Shown: positions 47,440 to 56,666, counted from the stretch's first letter. The stretch is 64,000 nt of DNA from an uncultured Pelagibacteraceae bacterium (GCA_902601545.1 CACKNR010000005.1:1-64000), one strand, 5' to 3'. Notes: generated by a model from the letters alone, not told the origin. Numbers and translations: made by a program.

Positions 47440-48096
47440 ATGAAAAAGTTATTAATATTGGTGACAGTCTCATCTATGCTTTTTGTAAGTAACCTGTTTG
47501 CTGCTGAATTTAAATTCGGCGTATCAGCTGCACTTACACAAATCGAAGCTGATGGTTCTGAGACCGAAGGTGGAGAAACAAATAATGGTTCGGCTGATAA
47601 CCTAGTAATTATCCCTTCACTTTTTGTTGAGAGTGCTGGAGATAGATTTAGCTTAGGTCTAGACTACATTCCATTTAAAGCGGATGTAAGTAGCAAGACC
47701 AAAAAGACTACTAAAACTGAAACATCAGTTAGTGGAACAGCTACAACTACTTCAACTAGCAGAACACAGAAAGCACAAGCAGAATTGAAAGATCATACTA
47801 CAATTTATGTTAATACGATGCTTACTGACACATATTATTTAAAACTTGGATATGCAACAGTTGATTTAATCACTAAAGATAGTTTAGACACAGGATCAAA
47901 ATACGGAGATGCAAGTCTTGACGGTTTTGTATTCGGTGTTGGTCAAAACAAAGGTAACTTAAGATATGAAGTTACTTATACTGACTATGAAGATTTAGAA
48001 CTTACTTCAAGTGTAGCGCGTACGGGAGTTACAACTAATAACAAGATCAAGGCTGATCTTGATGCATTAGCTTTTAGAGTTTCTTACGCATTTTAA
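47440..48096 (+). CDS. Outer-membrane beta-barrel protein
   Basis: The 218-residue precursor has a signal peptide (MLFVSNLFAAEF). Alternating-residue beta strands and a C-terminal Phe (ALAFRVSYAF) follow, the standard outer-membrane insertion signal. A 40-residue Ser/Thr/Lys-rich insert (SSKTKKTTKTETSVSGTA and onwards, about residues 85-125) probably forms a surface loop. The ligand or transport role is unknown. The 161-base upstream gap is AT-rich with no clear promoter, and a terminator follows the gene. Confidence 0.75.
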   Translation: MKKLLILVTVSSMLFVSNLFAAEFKFGVSAALTQIEADGSETEGGETNNGSADNLVIIPSLFVESAGDRFSLGLDYIPFKADVSSKTKKTTKTETSVSGTATTTSTSRTQKAQAELKDHTTIYVNTMLTDTYYLKLGYATVDLITKDSLDTGSKYGDASLDGFVFGVGQNKGNLRYEVTYTDYEDLELTSSVARTGVTTNNKIKADLDALAFRVSYAF

Positions 48097-48120
48097 GTTT
48101 AGATAAACAAAATTAAAAAA

Positions 48121-48151
48121 ACCCGTGAATTTTATTCGCGGGTTTTTTTTT
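48121..48151. terminator. Intrinsic terminator between convergent genes
   Basis: ACCCGTGAA and TTCGCGGGT form a nine-base stem, with one G-T pair, around a short loop, with eight T residues on the plus-strand 3' side and an A run on the other. It can end both the barrel gene and the convergent DoxX gene. Confidence 0.8.
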
Positions 48152-48536
48152 ATAGCCTTACATATTTCTTTTCTTTATCTACTGCCCAGTCTTTTGTGCC
48201 ATTTACTACAATAAACAAAAAACCGCCTGCTAAACCGATATTTTTAAGAAATGAAATTAATTGTGACTGATCTGAAAAATCAAAGTGAAAAATAAAAGCA
48301 GTCACTAGACAGAAAATTGCAAGAATGCTTGCAGCAATGCGTGCTTGATAACCCACAATGACTAAGACAGGTAGTATAATTTCAACAGCTATTGCAGGAA
48401 AAATGAAAAAACCTGGCACCCCAAAGCCTTCCATCCAACTCATCGATCCATCTAAATTGAAAATTTTATTAAATGCTGAGATTAAAAATAATGCTGATAT
48501 AAAAATTCTTCCTATTAAATCTAAAAAATTTGCCAT
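48150..48536 (-). CDS. DoxX-family membrane protein
   Basis: This 128-residue protein has four membrane segments with the DoxX pattern LIGRIFISALFLISAFNKIFN at the N-terminus. FFIFPAIAVEIILPVLVIVGY follows in the middle. Members are small quinone- or redox-linked membrane proteins of varied role. It converges on the outer-membrane gene across a shared terminator. Confidence 0.85.
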   Translation of the reverse strand: MANFLDLIGRIFISALFLISAFNKIFNLDGSMSWMEGFGVPGFFIFPAIAVEIILPVLVIVGYQARIAASILAIFCLVTAFIFHFDFSDQSQLISFLKNIGLAGGFLFIVVNGTKDWAVDKEKKYVRL

Positions 48537-48586
48537 ATAAAAAATTAGTTTGATTAAACATTAATGTCAAAAAAAGATAGTTTAAT

Positions 48587-49660
48587 TCAGGTTTTTTTTA
48601 AAAATCTTAATAAAACTGGTACTATGAACAAAATCATTAATAAACGAATAATATGATGAAAGGAGACAAATTCAGGATCAAGATTAAAGAAAATAGCAAT
48701 TACTGCAACCTCATAAATACCCCCCGGACAGTAGGACAGAAGTAAAGTAAAAAAATTTTTATCAATTATTAAACTGGCAGCAAAAGCTGCTATCAATCCT
48801 AAGAATACTAGTAAAAAAGTTGCAATAAAACTGTGAAAAGCATTTATCGCAATTTCATTAAATGTTTTATCTGCAAACCTACAACCAACTGATGCACCCA
48901 ATATTAAAAGACAGTAATCTACAATTTCAGGAGACATTTGATAAGAGGCGATCTCTGTAATTTGAAGTATACCGCTAGCCATTAAAGTACCAGAAAGTAA
49001 AGCAGCTGGAACTTTAAACCTGTCAAATATAAAAATAAAAACTATTGAAAAAATAATTAAAATCAAAAGATCGTAAATTTTTTGATCTTTCAAAGTTTCT
49101 TGCACAAACTCTCCAAGGTCAGCATCGTAATAGCTATTAACAAAAAAAGGAAAGACAGTTACAATTATAATTAATCGAATTAAATGTGAAGTTGCCACAT
49201 GACTTAAATCAGTTTTTTGATCCTCAGCTAAAATCATTAATGGACCTAAAGCGCCAGGCGCGGCCGAAAAAATAGACGTTTTTTTCTCGTATTTAGAAAA
49301 TTTTTGTAAATAAATTGAAACAACAAAAATACTTACGATAATGTAAGCGAACATAATTAGGGAAGTAAAGACCCATTCATGGATTTGTGAGAAAAGATCT
49401 TTATCAATATAGTTTCCTATATAAAGCCCTAGTAAAATCAATATTGAAGATAATACAATTCTAGGAATTATAATTTTTAAACCCATCAAAGCACCAATTG
49501 AAGTAGCTAACATTGGCCCTAAAAACCAAGCTAGAGGTAGACTGAAATATTCAGCTACAACAGCACTTGGAACTGAAATAGCTATTACCAAAAGAAATTT
49601 CATCGAAAAGATTTGCTTAAAATTTTCTTTATTAAATGGGATAGCTTGGTTATTCTGCAT
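48587..49660 (-). CDS. AbrB-family membrane protein
   Basis: This 357-residue protein has about nine membrane segments and the duplicated AbrB/AmoA-like pattern: PLAWFLGPMLATSIGALMG in the first half and VPAALLSGTLMASGILQI in the second. SAAPGALGPLMILAED and YCPGGIYEVAVIAIFFNLDPEFVSFHHIIRL are also typical. Despite the family name it is a membrane protein of unproven transport role. Its start codon is five bases from that of the divergent reductase gene. Confidence 0.82.
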   Translation of the reverse strand: MQNNQAIPFNKENFKQIFSMKFLLVIAISVPSAVVAEYFSLPLAWFLGPMLATSIGALMGLKIIIPRIVLSSILILLGLYIGNYIDKDLFSQIHEWVFTSLIMFAYIIVSIFVVSIYLQKFSKYEKKTSIFSAAPGALGPLMILAEDQKTDLSHVATSHLIRLIIIVTVFPFFVNSYYDADLGEFVQETLKDQKIYDLLILIIFSIVFIFIFDRFKVPAALLSGTLMASGILQITEIASYQMSPEIVDYCLLILGASVGCRFADKTFNEIAINAFHSFIATFLLVFLGLIAAFAASLIIDKNFFTLLLSYCPGGIYEVAVIAIFFNLDPEFVSFHHIIRLLMILFIVPVLLRFLKKT

Positions 49661-49665
49661 AATCT

Positions 49666-50430
49666 ATGATTTTAGGATTCATTGGAACTGGAAAAATTTC
49701 TTCATCTATAATTTATGGTATTTTCAAATCTAAATTAAAAGTTAAAAAGATTTATATATCTTCAAGAAATACAAATATAGCTAAAAAACTAACTAAAAAA
49801 TTTAGGTCAATTAAAGTTTTAAAAGACAACCAGGAAATTATTGATAAATCGGCGGTAATTTTTTTGGGAATTACCCCAAATGTAGGAAAAAAAATTCTTC
49901 CTAAATTAAAGTTCTCAAAAAATAAAAAAGTAATAAGTTTAATTTCTACTATAAACCTCAAGAAGTTAAAAAAGTTCACAAAAGTAAAAGATGTAGTTAG
50001 GGCAACTCCTTTACCGCCTATAGAAATTAAGAGAGGCCCAATAATTATTTGTCCTCCTAATAAGTTTGCAAAAAATATATTTAAACATTTAGGTAAAGTT
50101 TTAGAAATTAGAAATGAAAACCTTAGTTATAAATTTTGGTCAACGGCATCTTTAATGGCTGCATATTATGAAATTCTTAATAGAAGTTCTAATTGGCTGA
50201 CAAAAAAGGGAATTAATAAAAAGTTTGCAGATACTTACATTGCTGAATTATTTTTGGCTTTAAGCCAAGATGCTTTAAATAAATCTTCTCATGGTTTTAA
50301 AAAGCTTGTAGCAGACTCTCAAACGCCAAAAGGTCTAAATATGCAGGTTCTTAATGAATTGAAAAAAGGAAAATTCTTTACTAAGTTCACCAAAGCTCTT
50401 GAAAATGTAAATAAAAGAGTAAGCACTTAA
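49666..50430 (+). CDS. ProC-like pyrroline-5-carboxylate reductase family protein
   Basis: This 254-residue NAD(P)-binding protein has the Rossmann motif LGFIGTGKISSSIIYGI at the N-terminus, followed by VIFLGITPNVGKKILPKL. RATPLPPIEIKRGPIII aligns with the ProC R-x-MPN segment but lacks it exactly. The C-terminal helical domain has SHGFKKLVADSQTPKGLNMQVL, like ProC. It is shorter and more divergent than standard ProC, so a different imine or proline-like substrate is possible. It lies four bases before livH of system 2. Confidence 0.72.
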   Translation: MILGFIGTGKISSSIIYGIFKSKLKVKKIYISSRNTNIAKKLTKKFRSIKVLKDNQEIIDKSAVIFLGITPNVGKKILPKLKFSKNKKVISLISTINLKKLKKFTKVKDVVRATPLPPIEIKRGPIIICPPNKFAKNIFKHLGKVLEIRNENLSYKFWSTASLMAAYYEILNRSSNWLTKKGINKKFADTYIAELFLALSQDALNKSSHGFKKLVADSQTPKGLNMQVLNELKKGKFFTKFTKALENVNKRVST

Positions 50431-50433
50431 TAA

Positions 50434-51345
50434 ATGGAATATTTTATACAGCAACTTGTTAATGGGATTACTTTAGGATCAATATACGGACTTATCGCTA
50501 TTGGTTACACCATGGTTTATGGAATTATCGGGATGATAAACTTTGCACACGGAGATATTTTTATGATTGGTGCTTTTGTTGCTTTAATTTCATTTATCAT
50601 TTTTAGCTTAACAGGTATAGCGCTGCCAATAATTTTATTGTTAGTTTTATTAATTGCTATGCTTTTCACTGCTTGCTACGGTTGGACAGTAGAAAAACTT
50701 GCCTATAAACCCTTACGAGGTTCTTTTAGATTAGCTCCTTTGATATCAGCTTTAGGAATGTCAATTGTCTTACAAAACTATGTCCAAGTTTCTCAGGGTG
50801 CAAGGGTAAAACCAATGCAACCATTATTTTCGGGAGGACTAGAGTTTTTTAAGAATTCAGATTTTATTGTTACGGTTAGTTATCTCCAAATTTTTATTGT
50901 TGTATTAACAATTATTTTAATGGGAATTTTTACATATTTAATCACAAAAACTGATTTGGGTAGAGCACAAAGAGCATGCGAACAAGATAGAACAATGACC
51001 GCTCTACTTGGAATAAATGTTGATAGAACAATCTCAATTACATTTATAATTGGATCTTCTTTAGCTTCAGTAGCAGGAATGATGTTCGTGCTTTATTATG
51101 GTGTAATTGATTTTTACATAGGATTTTTAGCTGGTATAAAAGCTTTTACAGCTGCAGTATTAGGTGGGATAGGATCGTTGCCTGGAGCAATGTTAGGTGG
51201 CTTATTAATCGGACTTATAGAAACCTTCTGGGCTGGATATGTTTCACTTGAATATAAAGATGTAGCAGCTTTCAGTGTTTTAATTGTAGTTTTAATTTTC
51301 TTTCCAACCGGATTTCTTGGAAAACCTGACATCGAGAAAGTTTAA
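50434..51345 (+). CDS. livH: Branched-chain amino acid ABC permease, LivH type (system 2)
   Basis: This 303-residue permease has about eight membrane segments with the canonical LivH opening NGITLGSIYGLIAIGYTMVYGIIGMINFAHGDIFMIGAF. The coupling loop RAQRACEQDRTMTALLGINVDRTISITF is present. It shares its last base with livM. This system is closer to the enterobacterial Liv type than system 1. Confidence 0.94.
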   Translation: MEYFIQQLVNGITLGSIYGLIAIGYTMVYGIIGMINFAHGDIFMIGAFVALISFIIFSLTGIALPIILLLVLLIAMLFTACYGWTVEKLAYKPLRGSFRLAPLISALGMSIVLQNYVQVSQGARVKPMQPLFSGGLEFFKNSDFIVTVSYLQIFIVVLTIILMGIFTYLITKTDLGRAQRACEQDRTMTALLGINVDRTISITFIIGSSLASVAGMMFVLYYGVIDFYIGFLAGIKAFTAAVLGGIGSLPGAMLGGLLIGLIETFWAGYVSLEYKDVAAFSVLIVVLIFFPTGFLGKPDIEKV

Positions 51346-52613
51346 TGGAAAAGAAAGATATCATTCAGTCATTTAAAGATAGTTTATTTACAGGCTTAAT
51401 TGCTTTAGCTTTGTTTGGTCCAATAGTAGGTTTAAGAACTGTATCAAAAGGTGAAGGACTATTCATAACGCCACAATGGGGGGTAGTTTTTTTACTTGTT
51501 GGATTATGTATTTTAGGAAGATTTTTAATTAATATTAATTCTGCAAGAAGAACAGAATTTAAAATTTTTTCAACACTGTCATCTAAGTTTTCTAGTATTT
51601 CCGAGAATAAAGCTAAACATTTTGCAATTACTGGTATTTTGTTTGCAGTAGTATTTCCATTTCTACCATTTACTGACAGATACTTTATGGATGTAGCAAT
51701 AATGATTTTAACTTATATCATGTTAGGATGGGGTTTAAATATTGTAGTTGGTTTAGCTGGTCTTCTTGATTTAGGTTATGTAGCTTTTTATGCAGTCGGC
51801 GCTTATTCTTACGCACTTATTGCCACAACGTTCGGTTGGTCTTTTTGGATTTGTTTACCTTTAGCTGGAGTATTTGCAGCTTTTTTTGGAATTTTACTTG
51901 GCTTTCCTGTTTTACGATTAAGAGGAGATTACCTTGCAATAGTAACTTTAGGATTTGGAGAAATTATAAGAATTATTTTGATAAATTGGTATGAAGTAAC
52001 TAATGGGCCTGATGGTATCACTGGAATACCAAGACCATCATTTTTTGGATTACCTTTTAAAAGATCTCCAGATGAAGGGGAAATAAGTTTTCATTTATTT
52101 TTCAATCTTGAATATTCAACAATGCACCGAATAATATTTTTATACTATTTAATTTTGGTATTAGCCTTAATTACAAATTACTTTACGCTGAAGATAAGAA
52201 AACTTCCTGTTGGTAGGGCTTGGGAGGCTTTAAGAGAAGATGAAATTGCTTGCAAATCCTTAGGAGTTAATCCTACAAATACAAAACTAACTGCTTTTGC
52301 AATTGGAGCTATGTTTGGTGGTTTCGCTGGTTCTTTTTTTGCGACACGACAAGCATTTATAAGTCCAGAAAGTTTTACATTCATTGAGTCCGCGATCATT
52401 GTTGCTATTGTTGTATTAGGCGGCATGGGCTCACAAACCGGAGTAGTTCTAGCATCAATTTTCTTAATTGGAATAACAGAAATGTTTAGAGACTTAGAGC
52501 AATTTAGAATGATCGCTTTTGGTGGAGCAATGGTTTTAATTATGGTGTTTAAACCAAAAGGAATATTAGCAAATAGGAAGCCAACTATTCTTATGCACGG
52601 AGATAAGAAATGA
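51345..52613 (+). CDS. livM: Branched-chain amino acid ABC permease, LivM type (system 2)
   Basis: This 422-residue protein is longer than system 1 LivM because of an added N-terminal domain with membrane segments and a soluble loop before the conserved LGWGLNIVVGLAGLLDLGYVAFYAVGAY. The coupling loop reads RAWEALREDEIACKSLGVNPTNTKLTAFAIG. It overlaps livG by four bases. Confidence 0.94.
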   Translation: MEKKDIIQSFKDSLFTGLIALALFGPIVGLRTVSKGEGLFITPQWGVVFLLVGLCILGRFLININSARRTEFKIFSTLSSKFSSISENKAKHFAITGILFAVVFPFLPFTDRYFMDVAIMILTYIMLGWGLNIVVGLAGLLDLGYVAFYAVGAYSYALIATTFGWSFWICLPLAGVFAAFFGILLGFPVLRLRGDYLAIVTLGFGEIIRIILINWYEVTNGPDGITGIPRPSFFGLPFKRSPDEGEISFHLFFNLEYSTMHRIIFLYYLILVLALITNYFTLKIRKLPVGRAWEALREDEIACKSLGVNPTNTKLTAFAIGAMFGGFAGSFFATRQAFISPESFTFIESAIIVAIVVLGGMGSQTGVVLASIFLIGITEMFRDLEQFRMIAFGGAMVLIMVFKPKGILANRKPTILMHGDKK

Positions 52614-53401
52614 GCAATTTATTATCAGTAGAAAATTTAACAATGAAGTTCGGTGGTTTGACTGCAATAGATGATTTAAGTTTTGATGCAAAAAATAATC
52701 AAATTACCTCTATCATTGGACCTAACGGTGCAGGAAAAACAACTGTATTTAATTGTCTAACAGGATTCTATAAACCTACCAACGGTCAAATGTTTTTACA
52801 CAAAAAAAATAGCAAAATTTCACTAAGAAAATATACAGATTTCAAAATAGCTTATGTTGCTAAAGTAGCTAGAACTTTTCAAAATATTAGATTGTTTCCA
52901 GCAATGTCAGTTCTTGAAAATTTGTTAGTCGCTCAACACAATGAACTAATGGTAGCTTCTGGTTATTCTTTATTTGGTTTACTTAATCTTAAAACTTATA
53001 GAGATAAAGAACAGCTAGCAGTTGATAAAGCGAAATATTGGTTAGATATTATTGGTTTAACTCATAGAGCAGATGATAATGCAGGAGACCTACCATATGG
53101 CGATCAAAGAAAATTAGAAATTGTTCGTGCAATGTGTATTGAACCAAGGTTATTGTGCTTAGATGAGCCAGCTGCAGGATTAAATCCGAAAGAGTCAGCT
53201 GAACTGAATAAACTTTTAAAATTTATTAAAACAGAAAAACAAACAGGAATTTTATTAATTGAACATGATATGAGTGTGGTAATGGGAATTTCCGACCATG
53301 TTGTTGTTTTAAATTATGGTAAAAAAATATTTGAAGGAACAGCCAAACAAACTAAAAATAGCAAAGAGGTTATTGAAGCTTACCTAGGAGTAGATGAATA
53401 A
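52610..53401 (+). CDS. livG: ABC transporter ATPase, LivG type (system 2)
   Basis: This 263-residue ATPase has Walker A GPNGAGKTT and the LivG-type insertion with RTFQNIRLFPAMSVLENLLVAQHN. The signature variant is LPYGDQRKLEIVRAM, and Walker B is LLCLDEPAAGLNP with IEHDMSVVMGISD. It overlaps livF by one base. Confidence 0.95.
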   Translation: MSNLLSVENLTMKFGGLTAIDDLSFDAKNNQITSIIGPNGAGKTTVFNCLTGFYKPTNGQMFLHKKNSKISLRKYTDFKIAYVAKVARTFQNIRLFPAMSVLENLLVAQHNELMVASGYSLFGLLNLKTYRDKEQLAVDKAKYWLDIIGLTHRADDNAGDLPYGDQRKLEIVRAMCIEPRLLCLDEPAAGLNPKESAELNKLLKFIKTEKQTGILLIEHDMSVVMGISDHVVVLNYGKKIFEGTAKQTKNSKEVIEAYLGVDE

Positions 53402-54120
53402 TGCTTAAGATTTCTAATGTTGAAACTTTTTACGGAAAAATTCAAGCACTTAGAGGTGTTGACCTTGATGTAAAGGATGGTGAAATTGTTTCTTTAATTG
53501 GCTCTAATGGAGCAGGTAAATCAACTTTACTTATGACGATTAGTGGAGTGAATAAAGCTAAAAGAGGAAATATAGTTTTCAAAGGTGAAAATATTGAGAA
53601 TAAAGAACCTCACAAAATAGTTGATATGGGTATTTGCCAAGTTCCAGAGGGAAGAAGAATATTTTCAAGATTGACTGTAGAAGAAAATTTAAGATTAGGT
53701 GCCCATGCTAACGAAAAAGGGAAGTACTTTGAGAGCGATATAAAGGAAGTTTATGATTTATTTCCTGTATTAAGTGATAGAAAAACGCAAAGAGGTGGAA
53801 CACTTTCTGGAGGAGAACAGCAAATGCTAGCAATAGGAAGAGCCTTAATGAGTAAACCCAAAGTACTTTTATTAGATGAACCTTCGCTAGGAATAGCACC
53901 TAAATTGGTAAATCAAATTTTTGTTTCAATAAAAAATATCAATAAAGAAAAAAATGTTACTATTTTTTTAGTTGAGCAAAATGCAAAAAAGGCTTTGGAG
54001 CTTGCCGATAGGGCATATGTTTTAGTAAACGGTAAAGTGACCATAAAGGGTCCTGGTCAAGAGTTACTTAAAAACAAAGACATACAAGCGGCTTATCTTG
54101 AGGGTGGGGCAAAAAATTAA
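53401..54120 (+). CDS. livF: ABC transporter ATPase, LivF type (system 2)
   Basis: This 239-residue ATPase has Walker A GSNGAGKST, the LivF hallmark CQVPEGRRIFSRLTVEENLRLGA, the signature LSGGEQQMLAIGRAL, Walker B LLLDEPSLGIAP and LVEQNAKKALELAD. It is the standard length without the N-terminal extension seen in system 1. Confidence 0.95.
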   Translation: MLKISNVETFYGKIQALRGVDLDVKDGEIVSLIGSNGAGKSTLLMTISGVNKAKRGNIVFKGENIENKEPHKIVDMGICQVPEGRRIFSRLTVEENLRLGAHANEKGKYFESDIKEVYDLFPVLSDRKTQRGGTLSGGEQQMLAIGRALMSKPKVLLLDEPSLGIAPKLVNQIFVSIKNINKEKNVTIFLVEQNAKKALELADRAYVLVNGKVTIKGPGQELLKNKDIQAAYLEGGAKN

Positions 54121-54132
54121 CTTTTTTTCATA

Positions 54133-54198
54133 TTTACAATATTGGAATTAAGGTGTTCAATATCAACAATTAATTAATTAACAACAAAGGGAAATAAT
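54133..54198 (+). promoter_or_regulatory. Candidate promoter and shared-type leader of livK
   Basis: TTTACA at 54133-54138 and TTCAAT at 54156-54161 are 17 bases apart. The leader then has TTAATTAATTAAC (54170-54182) and AAAGGGAAATAAT before the ATG, almost identical to the leader at 37431-37456. Confidence 0.4.
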
Positions 54199-55302
54199 AT
54201 GTTAAGAACGTTCAATAAACTTCTTTCATTAATTGCCGGAACATTAATGCTTGCAACAGTATCAGCTAAAGCTGATGTTGTTGTTGCTTCTGCTGGACCT
54301 ATGTCTGGTCAGTACGCTTCATTTGGTGCTCAGTTAAAAGCTGGTGCTGAAATGTGGTTAAAGCACGTAAATAAAAAAGGTGGAATTAATGGCGAGAAAG
54401 TAAAATTAGAAATCGGAGATGATGCTTGCGATCCTAAACAAGCTGTTGCTGTAGCCAACAAATTTGCTGGTCAAGGTGTAGCTTATGTTGCAGGTCACTT
54501 CTGCTCTGGTTCTTCAATTCCAGCTTCTGCGGTTTACAATGAAGAAGGAATTATTCAAGTTTCACCAGCTTCAACAAATCCAGCGTTAACGGATAAAGGT
54601 GGTAAATATACTTTTAGAGTTTGCGGTCGAGATGATCAGCAAGGTGAAGTTGCTGGTAAATTCTTAGCTGATAATTACAAAGGTAAAAAAGTAGCTATCC
54701 TTCATGACAAAACTGCTTACGGAAAAGGTTTAGCAGACGCTACAAGAAAGAACATGAAGAAAGCTGGCCTTAAAGAAGCTATGTACGAAGCATATACAGC
54801 AGGTGAAAAAGATTACTCTGCTTTAGTTTCAAAACTAAAATCTAATAACATCGATGCGGTTTATCTTGGTGGTTACCACACAGAAGGTGGTTTGATCGTA
54901 AGACAAATGAGAGACCAAGGTATGAAAACTAAATTAATCAGTGGTGATGCTTTAGTAACAGCTGAATATTGGGATATTACAGGTGATGCAGGTGAAGGTA
55001 CGTTAATGACTTTCTCTCCAGATCCAAGAAATAATCCTGCAGCTGCAGATGTTGTAAAAGAATTTAAAGCTGCTGGTATTGAGCCAGAAGGTTATGTTCT
55101 TTACTCATATGCTGCATTACAAGTATTTGAACAAGCTGCTAACCAAGCTGGATCAAACGACCCTGCTAAGGTTCTTAAAGTAATGAGAAAAGGTAAGTTT
55201 GATACTGTAATTGGTTCATTGAGTTTTGATAAAAAAGGTGACGTGAGCTTACCAGGTTATGTATTTTATGAGTGGAGCAAAGGTAATTACAAAGAACTGT
55301 AA
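54199..55302 (+). CDS. livK: Branched-chain amino acid ABC substrate-binding protein (LivK type)
   Basis: The 367-residue precursor has a signal peptide ending VSAKAD, then the LivK-type fold: VVVASAGPMSGQYASFGAQL, and IGDDACDPKQAVAVANKF with the conserved disulfide cysteine. GHFCSGSSIPASAVYNEE at the ligand site and YSYAALQVFEQAANQAGS follow. This is the classic Leu/Ile/Val-binding type and is last in the livHMGF-livK order. Its own promoter and terminator let it be made in excess over the permease. Confidence 0.94.
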   Translation: MLRTFNKLLSLIAGTLMLATVSAKADVVVASAGPMSGQYASFGAQLKAGAEMWLKHVNKKGGINGEKVKLEIGDDACDPKQAVAVANKFAGQGVAYVAGHFCSGSSIPASAVYNEEGIIQVSPASTNPALTDKGGKYTFRVCGRDDQQGEVAGKFLADNYKGKKVAILHDKTAYGKGLADATRKNMKKAGLKEAMYEAYTAGEKDYSALVSKLKSNNIDAVYLGGYHTEGGLIVRQMRDQGMKTKLISGDALVTAEYWDITGDAGEGTLMTFSPDPRNNPAAADVVKEFKAAGIEPEGYVLYSYAALQVFEQAANQAGSNDPAKVLKVMRKGKFDTVIGSLSFDKKGDVSLPGYVFYEWSKGNYKEL

Positions 55303-55323
55303 TTCAAATACTTAACTAATTTG

Positions 55324-55348
55324 AAAGGGGGCTTAGGCCCCCTTTTTT
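55324..55348 (+). terminator. Intrinsic terminator after livK
   Basis: AAAGGGGGC, loop TTAG, GCCCCCTTTTTT: a nine-pair stem with a T run, directly after the livK stop. Confidence 0.85.
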
Positions 55349-55366
55349 ATTTATAGAAAGGAATTT

Positions 55367-55702
55367 ATGGAAATAACTTATGATGATTTTAAAAAAGTAA
55401 AAATTAAAGTTGGTACTGTCTTAGAAGTAAAAATAAATGAAAAAGCAAGAAAACCCTCATTAGTAGTTAAGGTAGATTTTGGAAAAGAAATAGGAATAAA
55501 GCAATCCTCAGCTCAGATAACTCACTATTACACCCCGGAAAATTTAGTTGGCAAACAAGTTATTGGTGTTTGTAATTTTCCAACAAAAAATATAGCTGGT
55601 GTCGTATCAGAAGTTTTAGTACTTGGTGCTATTGAAAAAGACGGAAAAGTTGTCCTAGTGCATCCCTCTCAAAAAACTGATAATGGTTTAGATATTGCAT
55701 AA
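55367..55702 (+). CDS. csaA: CsaA-like tRNA-binding-domain protein
   Basis: This 111-residue protein is a single OB-fold tRNA-binding domain: VKIKVGTVLEVKINEKARKPSLVVKVDFG, then IGIKQSSAQITHYYTPENLVGKQVIGVCNFP, as in CsaA/YgjH. CsaA is described as an export-related chaperone, and the domain binds RNA or dimerises. The stop shares a base with the DUF4396 start. Confidence 0.87.
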   Translation: MEITYDDFKKVKIKVGTVLEVKINEKARKPSLVVKVDFGKEIGIKQSSAQITHYYTPENLVGKQVIGVCNFPTKNIAGVVSEVLVLGAIEKDGKVVLVHPSQKTDNGLDIA

Positions 55703-56139
55703 TGAGTTCTGAAACATTTAATTGGAGTTGTAGACATACATGGTCAAGAAGTGCAAAAAATACATTTTGGTGTCTGCTTGGATGTTCTATTGGTGATTTT
55801 GGAACTATTTTATTTTTTCAATTGACTAAAATTCCCTTTCCTGTTTCAGCGATAATGGTTCTAGCGATAATCAACGGAATTATTACAAGTATAATTTTGG
55901 AAACAATTATCTTATTAAGACAAAATTTTTCTTTAAAATTAGCTTTTAAAACAGCTGTCGGAATGAGTTTGATTTCAATGGTAAGCATGGAAATTGCTAT
56001 GAATGCTACTGATTATTTTCTTACAGGAGGAGCTATATTAACTTGGTGGGTTGTGCCGATAATGTTAGCTGTTGGTTTTGTTACACCTTGGCCATATAAT
56101 TATTGGAGACTTAAAAAATTCAATGAAGCTTGCCATTAA
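55702..56139 (+). CDS. DUF4396 membrane protein
   Basis: This 145-residue protein has four membrane segments. Conserved features include CRHTWSRSAKNTFWCLLGCSIGDFG, a methionine-rich segment (SLISMVSMEIAMNATD) and a C-terminal GFVTPWPYNYWRLKKFNEACH. Histidines, cysteines and methionines suggest metal handling, but the family is uncharacterised. It overlaps the convergent cytochrome b561 gene by four bases. Confidence 0.75.
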   Translation: MSSETFNWSCRHTWSRSAKNTFWCLLGCSIGDFGTILFFQLTKIPFPVSAIMVLAIINGIITSIILETIILLRQNFSLKLAFKTAVGMSLISMVSMEIAMNATDYFLTGGAILTWWVVPIMLAVGFVTPWPYNYWRLKKFNEACH

Positions 56140-56666
56140 GTAATCTTTTTTAAGATTTTATCCTTAAAAACAAAATGATGAACAATTACCGCAAGTATAT
56201 GCAGACTTACAAGTAATAATAATAAGTAATTAGCGTAAATGTGAACTTGGTAATAAGCATCAGCTAAAACAAAATTATCTTTTTCAAATCCATATTTAAA
56301 AAATATAAAATTAAGTGTTTCTCCCATATAAAGTTTCTTAAGAATTCCAGAGATAGTTATAGTAAAAATACTTAAATAAAGTAAGAAATGATTAGCCTTC
56401 CCGATAAAGATTTGGCCTTTAAAAAAACTTCTAGTTTCAGATGGACTTGGGTTAAAAAATTTCCAAATTAGTCTAAACAAAGTAATATAGAAAACGGTTA
56501 TTCCTACTAGGATATGTATATTTTCAAGTTCAATTCTTTCATCAGAAAATTCAAGCCCTACTAAATAAAATCCAAAAGGAACTTGTGCTATTAAGACAAT
56601 AAATGTAATCCAGTGGAACAATTTGGCCAATAGGCCATATTCATTTTGACTGTTAAAAATTTTCAT
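56136..56666 (-). CDS. Cytochrome b561 family protein
   Basis: This 176-residue protein has four membrane helices with histidines placed for two hemes: LFHWITFIVLIAQVPFGFYL, NIHILVGITVFYITLFRLIW, ANHFLLYLSIFTITISGIL and VHIYANYLLLLLVSLHILAVIVHHFV. Such proteins exchange electrons between quinol and periplasmic partners. It starts 18 bases from the divergent DUF411 gene and is next to a cytochrome c gene. Confidence 0.88.
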   Translation of the reverse strand: MKIFNSQNEYGLLAKLFHWITFIVLIAQVPFGFYLVGLEFSDERIELENIHILVGITVFYITLFRLIWKFFNPSPSETRSFFKGQIFIGKANHFLLYLSIFTITISGILKKLYMGETLNFIFFKYGFEKDNFVLADAYYQVHIYANYLLLLLVSLHILAVIVHHFVFKDKILKKIT

